From Pampus argenteus (Eukaryota; Chordata; Actinopteri; Scombriformes; Stromateidae), in the NCBI GenBank assembly GCA_036937835.1, contig CM072881.1, forward strand, positions 5,735,501 to 5,799,500: a stretch of 64,000 nt of DNA, read 5' to 3'. The first letter of the stretch is position 1. Every line of letters begins with the position of its first letter. The notes beneath the pieces are model-generated. The model was not told where the DNA came from and searched no databases. It saw only the letters and a program-made list of their open reading frames with translations. This document shows positions 15,101 to 27,900 of the stretch, one piece after another. The position numbers and the translations under genes were made by a program.

Positions 15101-18100
15101 TAACCCATTAACAAATAAAACCACTTGCAGAAAGAATTATACAAGATCCAAATGTTTCAGGTGTTTCAGGCACAGGTAAATATAAACTTAATTTGAAGAT
15201 GATCTTTTGATGTATCCAGCTAACTCATTTAAAATTATTTCTGAATTTATTTGTGCTTAACTGTCCAGTCTTAGTGAACTGTGACTTCTACGTCATTAAC
15301 CTAACATACATACAAGCCCTAAGCTTTTACTTAACATAATGTCCTTTAAATGGAGGATCTTTATTGTAGAAGAAGAAGCCCACATGTACACATGCGTACA
15401 CGTGCACACAGACTGACCAAATTGGCCTCCTCCTCTGCATTTTCATCTTCAGTGTTGTCCTCCAGAGAAACGTGTGTGGGGCCCAGGGCTGATGGAGAGC
15501 CCTTCCCGTTGCAGTCGTTGTGCTCTGGGGGCCGTAAGTGGCTCAGTGAGGGGGGTCTGGAGCTGTGCATACTGGCTGAGCGGTACAGGTAGGGCACCTA
15601 CATAGGGGGAAAGGACATGTATTAGTGACAGGATGCAGTTACACTTCGCCTCTGTTTCATATCTGATCTGAAGGTGAACATAATTGTTTACTGTATGAGT
15701 GAATGTCTTTGTTGCTATGTTTGCTTGTTCTCCAGCTTTCCAATGACAACAAATATGTTGGAAGTGTTGTATGATGGCTGGAACAATAACAGCCTGTTTC
15801 ATGCCGTTACAATTCCCCTCCGTGTAAAGCAGGGTCCTTCCCTCAGGTGTCCCCGAGAGCTACAGCAAGTAAAACCAGGTTTCCATTCCAGCCAAAGATA
15901 TTATCAGGTGAGTTCAGTGCTTAACATTCCTTCAGCAAGAAAGGATTTATTCAGTCATACATTTGCTGTAATCTGTGGAGCTGGAATGGAAACCTGTATA
16001 CACCAGGTTCAAGAAATGTGTTATTTCAACTAGTGACCTATTGTTCTTCAATATGTGTACGAGAGAAAGAAGGTATATGGTTTTCTGTTTATTTTCCAGG
16101 AAATTGTGGCATCTTTTGCTTTTCTAGGAACACAACTGTAAGTGCATAAATGAAATAATGCCATAAAAATCTCACCATATAATTTTAAGATGTACACTAT
16201 TCTCCAGTGTAGTGAATAGTGGAGCCTGTTAATCCAAACAGTTTCTACTCCCTTTGTGCTTTGACGTCATACTCTCAACAATATGATTACTAGAAACCGA
16301 TGGATGGTGCAAAGCGTCTACCTGCAGCAGAGCATCAGGGGGCAAATCCATAGAGCTCCGAGTCTCCACTGACTCCATCCTCCGGTGTCGGGGCCCTCCC
16401 TGTGACTGGGACATAGAATCCGTCCTGGCCAGGGAGGCATCATCCTCATCCATCAACCCTTCTCCTTCGCCCTCCCCTTCTTCTGAACTGGAACCTCTCT
16501 CCCCTGAGAGGAGCGAGCGTCGCTCTCCAGACTGTCGCTTCTGGCGTTTGAGCGACGGCGCACGACCCAAACTGTTCCAGCTGGATCGACGGCTGGTCCT
16601 GCCGCTGCCAGAGCTCCAAGGTGCGTAGGGGGAAGAGCTCCGGGCACTGGTCTGGAGAAGGAAGACGGCAAGAGGAGGGCAGAGTGATAGACGCCAGGAG
16701 AGAGAAAAAGAATTACAAGAGTCACAGCATGTAAAAATGTTCTTTCAAGTAAATAAACCAGGCTGATTTGGATTGACACGGCTTGACATGAGAGGAACTG
16801 AATTGAGACATCGCTGACAGACAGACAGGAGCAGATGTAGAGAACTGGGCTTATTTTCTCAGGTCTTTATCCTGATCATCAGTTTGTCAAAGTATGGCAG
16901 TGACAGTGGCAGCAGTAAGCGGAGTGTCGGACCGGCATGCCGCATTAATCATCATCAATCATTATGACCTCGGCACATCAGCGGGGATACATACAATGAA
17001 TCTAGAGAGACACTGAGGGGAAAGTGTGTACTGGAGGTAATTCCTGACACTTATCCCTTTGCACATGTATTAATGTTGGCTTTTGACATGCTGGAACAGG
17101 GTTATTACACTAGAGAACTGCCATATGTTCTTGGTGTATGTGTGTATAATAATAAATACACTAACCGGCGACTTGTCATAGCAGGCTGGGTCTACGGAGA
17201 CGTTGCTGCCTCGACGGGACTCGTCGTAGCCCAGGACAGGGTCACCACCAACGGGCAACTTTGGTATGGGCATGGGGGTGGCCGCCGTGTGGGTAATTAG
17301 AGGAGGAGTCAGGCTGGTCTTCAGGTCTACGTGACCATTTACAGGCACTACTAGCAAAGGAAAAAGGGATGGCGAGAGTATCATTTTGTGGATTGGGTGA
17401 AAGATCAAAGGAGGTGGACATTAAAGAGGAATGAAGATGTCCGGGGTTTAATGTAAAGAATACAAAAGAAAAAAAAAACAGGATGAAAAAAGCATCATGT
17501 AGAATTAAAGTGCTAAACTGAATAAAAACAGAAGGAAGAGCAGGAAGCCACCGGGGTACACCCCCCCCAGTAATGCAACACAGCATACTTTAAAATGGAT
17601 GCCTCATACTTCTATTGAGCAACATGAATATTTCAGCAGCACATTAATCTTACGGGATGCATGGGAGAGAATATTATGTTTGGCAGCATCACACATACAT
17701 GACATGCGGAGGGGAATGCAACTTTAATAACGCTAATTCCTCTGTCTTCAAACCTTTATCCGAAGCACAGAAGATGTATATTATGCTCTTCCAGCTATCT
17801 AAGCAGTTTTTATAGAGAACATCTGAAAGGGCTGAAGAGGGGAGATGATACAGTACATCTGGGAGTTGTACTCCATACAGTAGTGTTTCCATTGGGCTTT
17901 TCAGTCTGCATGAACAGTAATTAGAGGGGATAGGAGCTGGCGTATGAGGAATTATGGATGAGGCTGCTGTACTGGTTTGATGGTGTGCAGGGAGACAGCC
18001 AGGCACGTGCCCACCCAGTGTGGTCGGGAAACCATCGGGAAAAAGACTGAGACCAGGAGGCCACAGACACTGAACAGCTGGGGGAATGTACGCAGAGTAT

Positions 18101-18876
18101 ACTTTAAATGCCTTAGATCTAACTTTTTTTTTTTTTTAGAAACACATCATGTAATCTGAAAGGGATCTAGCATAGATTAGGGAGGGAAAATGCCAACAGT
18201 CAACTGTGCGAAAAACAGATGGTACAGGATTTATAATAGGAAACATTATAGAACAACCATTTAATATGAGCTGTCTGTATACACATGTTTAGTATGTGTG
18301 CATGTGTCATCTCACCTGCAGAGGCTGATAAATCCTTCTTGCTGCCGTTAACATCCTCCATGCTGCGTGGAAAAGAATCGATCTCTGAACCCGATTTAGA
18401 AGCGTCGCCCTTAACACACAAGCACACAAACAAAAAACCGTTACGAGTGAGCACCTGTGAACATGTCTGCGTCTTAGGAGGGTAAACAGAAAACAAGTGG
18501 GTTGAAGTTGCCTCTAAACACAGATCCCTGCTCAGCTGCATCTCAGCCCAAGAATCGGATCAGTCACGGTTGAGGGCTGAACTCGGATCAGTCACTAGAG
18601 GCAAGCTCACTCTGTAAGCAGGCAGGTGAGGGTGCGGTCTCCCTGATCCCAGAGTTCACAGGTCAAAGGGTACAGAGAGAGGGAGAGAAAGCCTGTTGAT
18701 CAATACAATACTAGGACACACAGTGTTGTCATGCAAAGACAGTGAGGCGTCTCACAAAATAAAATTATATATAAAAAAAAAAAAAAAACACTAAAACATG
18801 AGCAGTTATATGCATGGAGGCACTTTTCAGAGTGAATTTATTCAGTAGATTGAGTTGTGATTGTTGCTACATCTAC

Positions 18877-18909
<33 letters not shown>

Positions 18910-21900
18910 TACTTCACAGTGGCGTGAAGGCACTATGTAAATCAGTAACCCAATTTGCCTTTTGACAGAGCAGCAGAACTGCTTATGCCTTATTTTATTC
19001 TCTATCATTATTCCAGACAGTGATGTCAAGATGAGCCTCTCTCACTAACCCTCATTTACATATTATATTCCTCTTCATGGTCTTCTGAAGACTTCTCACG
19101 CGCTCCATTCTTCTCTTAATTAATCTCTTCTAGCCTTTTGATTCATGCCACCTTCTACATATACACCTCCTGCGTATATTTGTTGTGCTATGCCAGAGCC
19201 TGCAGATTCAGACATTAATATGCGCGAGGGTGCCAGGTGGGTCTTGGATTAATAGGATGCCGACCCCGTGAGTCAGACCTCTATGGAAGAAGTGAATAAA
19301 CTGTGGACGCAGAATAGCCTCAGGACCTAATCACCATGCACCTCCTTTTAAAGTAATAAATGACTTTCTTGACTTTTTATTAATGCATGCATTTGTTTAC
19401 TGTAGGCATGTTGGGTATGAACATTGTCTTAGTGTGTCCCAGACTGATTTCCACAGGCCTGTAGAGTGTGAGAAAATTAGGTAAGGAGAGCAGATGTTAA
19501 TGAACTAGCGGGCCAATCAAGTTGAGGGCTACTCGGAGGCTCTCCGTGGTTGCAGTGCTCATCATATCCCTGCATCTACTTATTTATCTTACTACTACTT
19601 TAAATAATGAGGTATGAAAGATGAACAGAAATGCTTTTTCTAAATGTCACTCCTTTCTCTTTGCAGTTCTTTTTCTTATTGTTGTGACAACAAACAACTG
19701 GATTATCTACTTTGCCGTTTGGTCTGTCAGTAGGACATAACGGTATAATTGTACGGTGTTAAGTTTTAAAAACGGTGTCTCTTCCTCCGCTGCACATCAT
19801 TCATAGACATGAGATCTTTCTCTCTATAGTTCTAACATTGTGATGAGAAAAATGTACTAAAAAAAAAAAGACCTTTGTAACGCCAGTAAATCAAAAATTC
19901 TAGTAAGCAGATCATAACACATCATTAGACACATTCTGCCACTTATATATTTCTATTTCATATTATTTGTGATTACTTGATTTGTGGTACTTGTGTTTTC
20001 TCTTACTCTGTTTATCTTGATTGTTATGTGCCACAACACCAAGGCAAATGATCTACTTGGCAATGAATGTGATTCTGACCCAGGCTTCCTGTGGTAAGAG
20101 ATTTTGCAGTTTTGTTTGATCGCAGTTTAGGTTCTAAGCGTATTCAATCACAACTTAGAAATATATTTTAAAATATGATCTAATTTAACTTGTAAAGACA
20201 ATTTTACATCATTATACCTCCATACACCTTGATTATTGCAACTGTTTTAGAATTGATTATTAGGATGATTATGGTTCTATTTATTATTAGCAGTAATAGT
20301 AGTAGTGTTGCTGTATTACAAAAAGGTTTGCTAATTTCCCTTGCTTTCTTTTTTTTTTTTTTTTGCCAAAATATAATAATATTCACACATACACCAACAC
20401 ACAAACATCCTGCTAACAAACACACATCCCACATATAACAATTTATCACCAGACAGTAAATAAAAAAAATAAATAAATAAAAAAAAACTTTAACCACAGC
20501 ATAAGCCCTTCTCCCACAGGGCTCATCAAACCCACACGCAATCAATCAGACAAGACAGCTGTGATAGGACAAACCCAGTGGAGCATCAGCGCTAAGCATT
20601 GTGGGTGCTCAACCTTATCTCCTCTCTCTCTCTCTCTCTCTCTATCTGGCACAGGGAGAGAGAGAGGAGAGCAGTTAGTCTTTATGGTCTTGGTTTTGGT
20701 TCCTGCGGAGCGGTGGTCCATTAAGAGCTTGTATATGCAGTAGCCTCTGGTCAGTGGAAAAGTCAGTGTTACGGCGTATAAGTGTGTGTGTGTGTGTACT
20801 CACAGAAAAATCAAAGCAAGGCCAGGGGCTTTGTTGTGACGGCCTTGTGGTATAAGTATAAGGAGCAGACCTGACAGGAGCAGGTGAAGAGCCACGGGAC
20901 AACCTGACCCTCAGCTCTCCTTTCTGAAGCACACAGATGACACAGCTGGCTTTAAAGGGATAGTTTCAGGTTTTTCGAATATCACCCATGTGTCCTTTAA
21001 AGATTGGTTGCTTGGTGTGCTTCGTATTAAGGCCTGTTAAGCATGCCCAGTACAAAGGGCAAAGTGAGGGTCGCACTTTCGTAAAATATTTTCCAAAACG
21101 TGTAAAATTTTCTAATGTCAAGTGACCAAAACAGCAGCATATTATTTTTCATTTTGTAAAGAGTTATTTAACTGACAGCGCCACAGTTTGCCATCCTAAT
21201 TTTAAACCTGTCTTTAAGCAGTGATTGCGTAAAAGCATACATGTTGTGTTTTTAAATACCCTGCTCCGTCTTATGACGCTTTGTTTCCCTGGTGTGGATT
21301 TAGATAAATATCAAGAATATATAGTTTCTATAATAAAGAAAGCTATTATAACAACCCGTTACTGCATTTGTACCCAATCTAATGCACTTGACTCAAGTCT
21401 ACTACAGTCAGGCCTCACCTGTGTGCGGCAGTAAATCATAAACCTTTGTTACGGTCAATACAAACAGTAGTCGTTAAATCTGTAAGATTATGACCCATCT
21501 GATCAAAAAGATTAATCTGGCCAAAGATCTGATCTGCCCTAATCCTCAGATTGTCAGGGGGCACTGGAAAGTAGGGACCCACAGACATGTCTGCTGATCT
21601 GAGGAAGTAAAGTCAGTGAAACTGCATCAGAGATTTATCCATCTTAAACCTGATTCTGATCTGCCAAATTTCCTGCTCTCTCAAAGTTGCTGTTCATTTT
21701 TTCCGCCTACAGTATGAACAAAGTCAGAAGCACATCTTCCCAGTTAGTTTTCACTGCACAGCGACAGTTACACCAAAAAAATGTAATTCAAGTGTTTTTT
21801 TTAAATATATTTCCAGATTAGGGCTTTTGGGGAGTAGATGGAATTAAAGACTAGTGGGAGGAGCAATCAACACAAGTCCCAGCAACTCTCTTTGCCACCA

Positions 21901-24900
21901 ATTGGGACTGATTAAATAGTCATTCGGGGGAGCAGAGAAACTTTAACCGGATTATATTTCTGGAGATTTGTATGTAGGTGTTGAGAATTCAGCCAAGTTT
22001 GATAAGGAGAAGGGAAGGTTCTCACCAAGTCATTTAGACAATGGAGTTTTCATAAGAGAACGGAAAGGTAGAGACGATAGCTTTGGAGCGAGGGGGTCGC
22101 TGGACTCGAGGGAAATCCCTGGTCCTGAAATAGAAGGGTTGTTTGGATAGCTTGTTTACACTCTGCCACCCCAATTTGGGCATGGTGGCGAGAGCAGGAG
22201 ATGGGCCAGACCAGGCCTGCTGCTGATAGCCAGACAATAATAGACACCAGCAGCTCACAGGGGGATCTCAATTACATTGCTTCAAAAAGGGTGTAAATGG
22301 GAGACAGAGGGTAGATGTTGATAGGAGGAAGTGGGGTAATTGTGTGTGTATGTGTGTGTGAGTGTATGTGTGTGTGAGTATATGTGTGTGTGTGTGTGTG
22401 TCCACCAAAATTGTTTCCTACCACAGTTGCATTTGAGAATCATCAACCCAGAATTGGATTGGATACCTGCGTTGTGGCAGCAGACCTCTACCCTAACACC
22501 AAGGGATTAATGACATTCACAACAGTACAGGTAGTTATCTATGGAAGCCCAGGGATGCCAATATTTAAATGAAATTGTTTTTAAAATGCAATTTCATTAT
22601 CCGTCTGTATGCACGAGATATTTCAACTGTGATTTTAATTTTCATGTTCCAAAATAGATCACCTACAAAACAATACTTTAGTATTGGACAAATTAACTAA
22701 ACGATACTAACTATGAACTAAATGAAAAGGGGGATCACCATAGTTATTGCAATTCACCCTTAGACCAAAATTAATGCCACAATCCATCCAATAACTGTTG
22801 AAACAATAAAACCTTATGGTGGCACTATAGGAAATGTTAGGGTTTAACAGTTATTGGAAAACATCATCTGTAAAACATAAATACATGTACAAACAATGGA
22901 ACAGTTCCCTAGTAAAGCAGTTCAGACTGGACCAAAGTGGTAGAATGACTGACAGACTGACCATTCAACACCACTAATGTAGCTAAAACTTTAGAAAATA
23001 AGGGAATTTCGATATTGGCTACTTTGGGCCCCCATATGTGACTAGTCTATACAACGTACATAAATTACAATGTGCAGACAATTATAAGAGACAATATTAA
23101 GAGACCAGCTAGCAGACTCCACTCGCAATCCCCATTTCAAACCTGGGCCCCCAGTGGGCCACTGTATTTCAGCCTGATAAAAACAGAACCTCAGAACAAT
23201 TTGGAACAGTGGAAAAGTCCTGAATCAGTTCTGGATGGCATTCAGCAGTAGAAAATTGGAGAACATGAGGACAAGACTTATTACCATATGTTTTTCAGAG
23301 GGCTCATTTTACAGAGTGAGTTGATCTCCTCTGCTCTCTTTATTAGCTCTCATCCTCCAGTCCTGCTAGATGTATCTGGCTGTGTCGGGGCCTCCCAAAA
23401 AGCCAGCACCACACCCCCTTCAACCCCCTTCTCCCCTTCACTCTGTCTCTATCCAGATAGAGACAGCCAGATAAAACAGAGACTGAGAGAGGGAGCTTTT
23501 TGGCAGCACCTGTAAAGCATTCTTATCCTGAGGCTAAAAAGAAAAAGAGAGGGGTGGAGAGCTGGCGGGAGGCGAGCATTCAATCTGAGGTTTGATGTGG
23601 AGTCTGCTTTTAAAGACTAAAACAGAAAGAAAACACACACACACACACACGCACACACAGCAAAGCGTTTAAACACTTTGTTGTCACTCAAAAACCCCAT
23701 CTGAACATTCATTCGCTGCCCCGGTTAGTTTCAGCAGTATGGGCATCATGCAAGAAGCAGGGTTAGAAGACTTTCAGGTGATGTAACTCATCCTTTGGCA
23801 GCCACAGTGGAGGTCCTCTGTGTTTGGTAACATAGGTGCTGCCATTCAGCATTCGTGATCCTATTCTGTTTAGATGGAGACTGACTGTCTCGTAGTGACA
23901 CAACCAGTAGCACACCAGCCCCGTTGACACATTTGATTTGCACAGTAGTCATTTTGAGGGTCAAATCGCTCAAATTACAAAATAAATAAATAAATAAATA
24001 ATGTTCTGGTATCGAGCCATGCGGATATTTCAACAGAGGTTTTGAGATTTCTATTGCTGGGACTTCTGCTGCCATCCCAATACAGTGAAAGTGAACAGAC
24101 AGCAAAAAGCACTGAAAGATTTCGTACAAAATGTAAATAGCGAAGTGTTCTGCAATTCACAGACCATGCTGTGGATAGGTCTCACTAGTTTTAAAACTAA
24201 TTTAGAATGATATCCTCAATATAAAGATTTATGAAGTGTAATGGTCATCATTTTGAATAAACTTCAGCGTTTGTGGTCATGTTTTTTTCCAGTCAGTTAA
24301 GTATGGCAGATGGCTCTAAATATACCCATTAGCCATAGCAGACATTGTCATGGAAAAGAAAGTCATTGCCGTCATGGATGCCAAATGTATCCATAGTTGA
24401 CTCAGAATCCAAAAAAGGATGGATTTAAGCCGCTAAATGTATTATCAGCTTTGAGAAATCTTTAGCTTCTGGTTGCCGTCAGCGATGTGCTAAACAACAT
24501 TTTTATTTTCCGTAATTGTAGCTATGTTTATCTTTATTATGTTCTATATTTATGTCTGTGACTTCTCTGACTAACTCAGGTGCTGATGTTTTGTACAAAA
24601 AAATTCAACTGAGAGATTTTCATGCCCATCCAAGGCTTGGAAGTGCTATCTCTGGACTTAACTCTTCCCACTTTACTACTCTACACTCTTGTATTAAATT
24701 GGTGGCAGAAGTCTCAGCAAATATCTCAAACCTCTGCAAATAAAAGTGATACTCTCTGCACTGGCTCCACAAAAGGACAAGAAAATAGGTCATTCTTGTA
24801 CTTTGGGTTAAATGATTTAAGGCAATAGTAGCTGGTCTACATTAGTATATGTCATAAATTAGCAAGCTGGACAGTCAATTTTTGGTTATGTATTCAAGCC

Positions 24901-27900
24901 AATAATGAGAAGAATTTAAAATGAACCTCCAAGCTGCGGCTGTTGAGAGATCTGTGACGTCACTGCAAAGCTTCAATAGGGGAGGATGAGGGGAACAGGT
25001 GGAGAGGGAAGGCAGAGGGGAGGATGGGGGAGGATGGTTAGTCAATTAAATGGAGGGAGGGAAGGCAGAGCTGCAGTGCTGTACATACCCCTGATTCTAC
25101 AGGCAGCTGAATTAGGCTCAGCTGGGCATGCAAGTCCTCCCGCTTGGTTACTTCCTATTAGTGGAAGTGATCGGTGCAGCCAGACAGGAGAGGGAGGCGC
25201 ACACAGGAAAAGAGGCACAGAGGTGAGTGGTGGAACAACAGCATTAGACAAAAGCAGAAGGAGAAAGTTACAGGAGATTCAGCATGTTTAACATTTAGAC
25301 TTCACATGTGCAATGTGAGCTGCACATGTGGACTTCAGCAACTTGAATTAGTTGGAAGCTTGAAGTGCTACAAAAGTCCTGAAAGTAGAAGTGAAGAGCG
25401 CAGCCATGTTTTAACCCTCCATTTGGTCCGCTGACGTGTTGTATGTAAAATAATTCCTTCAGAAAGGCGTAATGGAAATGATCTTGACATACACATACGT
25501 GTAATGACAGTGCAGCTATGCATTTGGCACGGAAGCATTCCACTGCATCTGACACATACAGTGCATGTTTGTGCTTCTGTATGATTTGTGTTTGCATGTC
25601 TGAAATGTGTGTTTATGGTCCCGGTCGGAGGGGTAATAAAATGTTGGTGTCTCTTCTGTTACAGAGTTTTTGTAAGGAGAATCGGTCTGGTTGCACTCTC
25701 TGCAGCGGATATTAGATTCTGTCACATGCACACACTGTCACAACCTGACAGACAGAAAGAGGTGGATAATGGAGAACAAGAAGAAATATGAGTACGGGCA
25801 TGGGAAGTAGAGGAAGAAGAGGCCGGAGGAGTTAAATCAAGAAAAAAAAAAAAAAATCAAAGATGATTTCCCTTCTGCCTTTATGTCCAAAGCAACGTGG
25901 ACATCAAAAGTAATACACGTTGTGTGTGACTACGTGTGTGTGTGTCTTCAGAGCCGTACATCTCTCTTGGCTTGGCTCACGTCATTCAAGCGCCCGTTAC
26001 CTAGCAACCCTGACGCAGGAAAAGTTTGGCTGACTAAAAATAAACTTAGTGTTTGCAGAAAGGGATGTAAAGTTGAAAAAGCAGAGGGAGAATTAAGGCG
26101 ACAGCTCTGTGATGATACAGAAGAGCAGGAGAGAAGAACAGAACCTGAGCTAATAGACCGTAGGGCTTTCTACATTTATGTGTGTGTGTGTGTGTGTGTG
26201 TGTTTGAGAGTCTGTATTGTTTTTTTTCTCTCATTCCTCACCTAGCTCTCAACTGAAGTCAAACTTTAACAAAGACGGGACACTGTAAACATTCATTCAC
26301 GCCCTTTTTTTGATATATTAGCAGAAAAGGTGTCTAAGCTTCAAGTCATTGGGTGGGTGTTTCCCCTGGCAGCGTTTCAATGACATGTGAGGGCTGGTGT
26401 TGCTTTGAGACGCGGTGTTAGCTTCTGTGACTGCAGGATGCTATGAGGTATATCCTACTGAAAATGACACATAGCATTTTAGCTATCAGCTGTCAGTAAT
26501 TGAAGACATCTTTCTCTTTCAGCATTTGAGAAGACCTGCTTGGCTGTTACGCCTGCAATAACTGATTTTTGACCACTTAGGGCCAGCGGAAACATGTTGC
26601 GAATGCAGCACCGACATATCATTACAGTGTTAGTTAAAGGCAAATTAGCCAATTTACACATCCAGCAAATGCCGTCATTACGGCAAATGTGAGTCCAATA
26701 GTCGCTCGGTGTTTGACTTCCACCAACTCCTGAGGGAAATATCTGATGCTTAGCAGACAAATTCACTTCACTATATTCACTAGCTGGTTGTTAATTTGCC
26801 TGCCTGTCATTTGGTATTTGCCAGGTAGTATAAAGTCAGTGTTAGAGCTTATTCACTGAAAGCAGCTTCCTACTATGACTAAAAATATACGTAATAGAAT
26901 CGTAAAAATGAACCATAACTGCAAAATTGCAGGCCAGGAAACCAAAAAAAAAAAAAAAAGAGTGTTATGATGTATTCTGTCATCGTTCCTGCTTTATAAA
27001 GAGACGAAAGACTAGCTAGCATTAGTTATCCCTCTTTCATGATTGACGGCAAATGACAAGACTGTCAAAACACATAGCAATAAGTAGCTCTGTAACCTCA
27101 GCGCTGCCTTTGTATCCTGTGATATAACATATGAAGTAGCACTACAGAGTAATGTCTGAACTACACAGTAATGTACAGAATAAAGAGTAGCGTAGTAACA
27201 TACAGAGTAAGTAGTAATGTACAGAATAATGTACTAAGTGACATATAGACTATGAGGAGCAGAATTACAGGAATACGTTCATTCTAGTCTTGGACTCCTT
27301 CATCTTAGGCAGCCTCGGGTCAGTGAGTTCAACCATTCATAGTCATGCACTTTATATTTAGACAGCTACAGATAACAGATATGCAGATAGAAGCAATAGT
27401 CGGAGAAGCCCTTTCAAATGAATCATGTTTTTTGGAGGCTGTCGACCTTTCTCTTCCTGCCACCTTTTATTCTCTCTACTCTCAGCAAATGAGTGTCAGA
27501 GACCAAAGCAGGTTCTGTCAGCCCTAAAAGTATTCCTCTCTCCCAATCTCTCTGTCTCAAATAAAGCCGCGTACAGTGCAGATTGGCCTACTGAAAACTG
27601 AAGAGAGGTCGCTCAATGAGTTTCAACTTCTTTGCTCTCTGTAGACTAAAGAATGTTTGGGAAACTGTTTTCCAGGGTGTCTCCAAACACTGACAGCCAT
27701 TAATCCACCTTCTTCAATATCTCTGTGCTGTTTCTTGCCCTTTACTGTCTGACAGAAAAATTGCACTTGCGAGTCGGTGGATACACACGATATCCTTTTG
27801 TTTTATGACATAAGAGGAGTTGTACCGTTGTGTGTGTGTTGGGGGGGTGAAGACAGAGCATGGGGCGTGGGAGATGTGGGTTGATGCACAGTCTAGTCTA

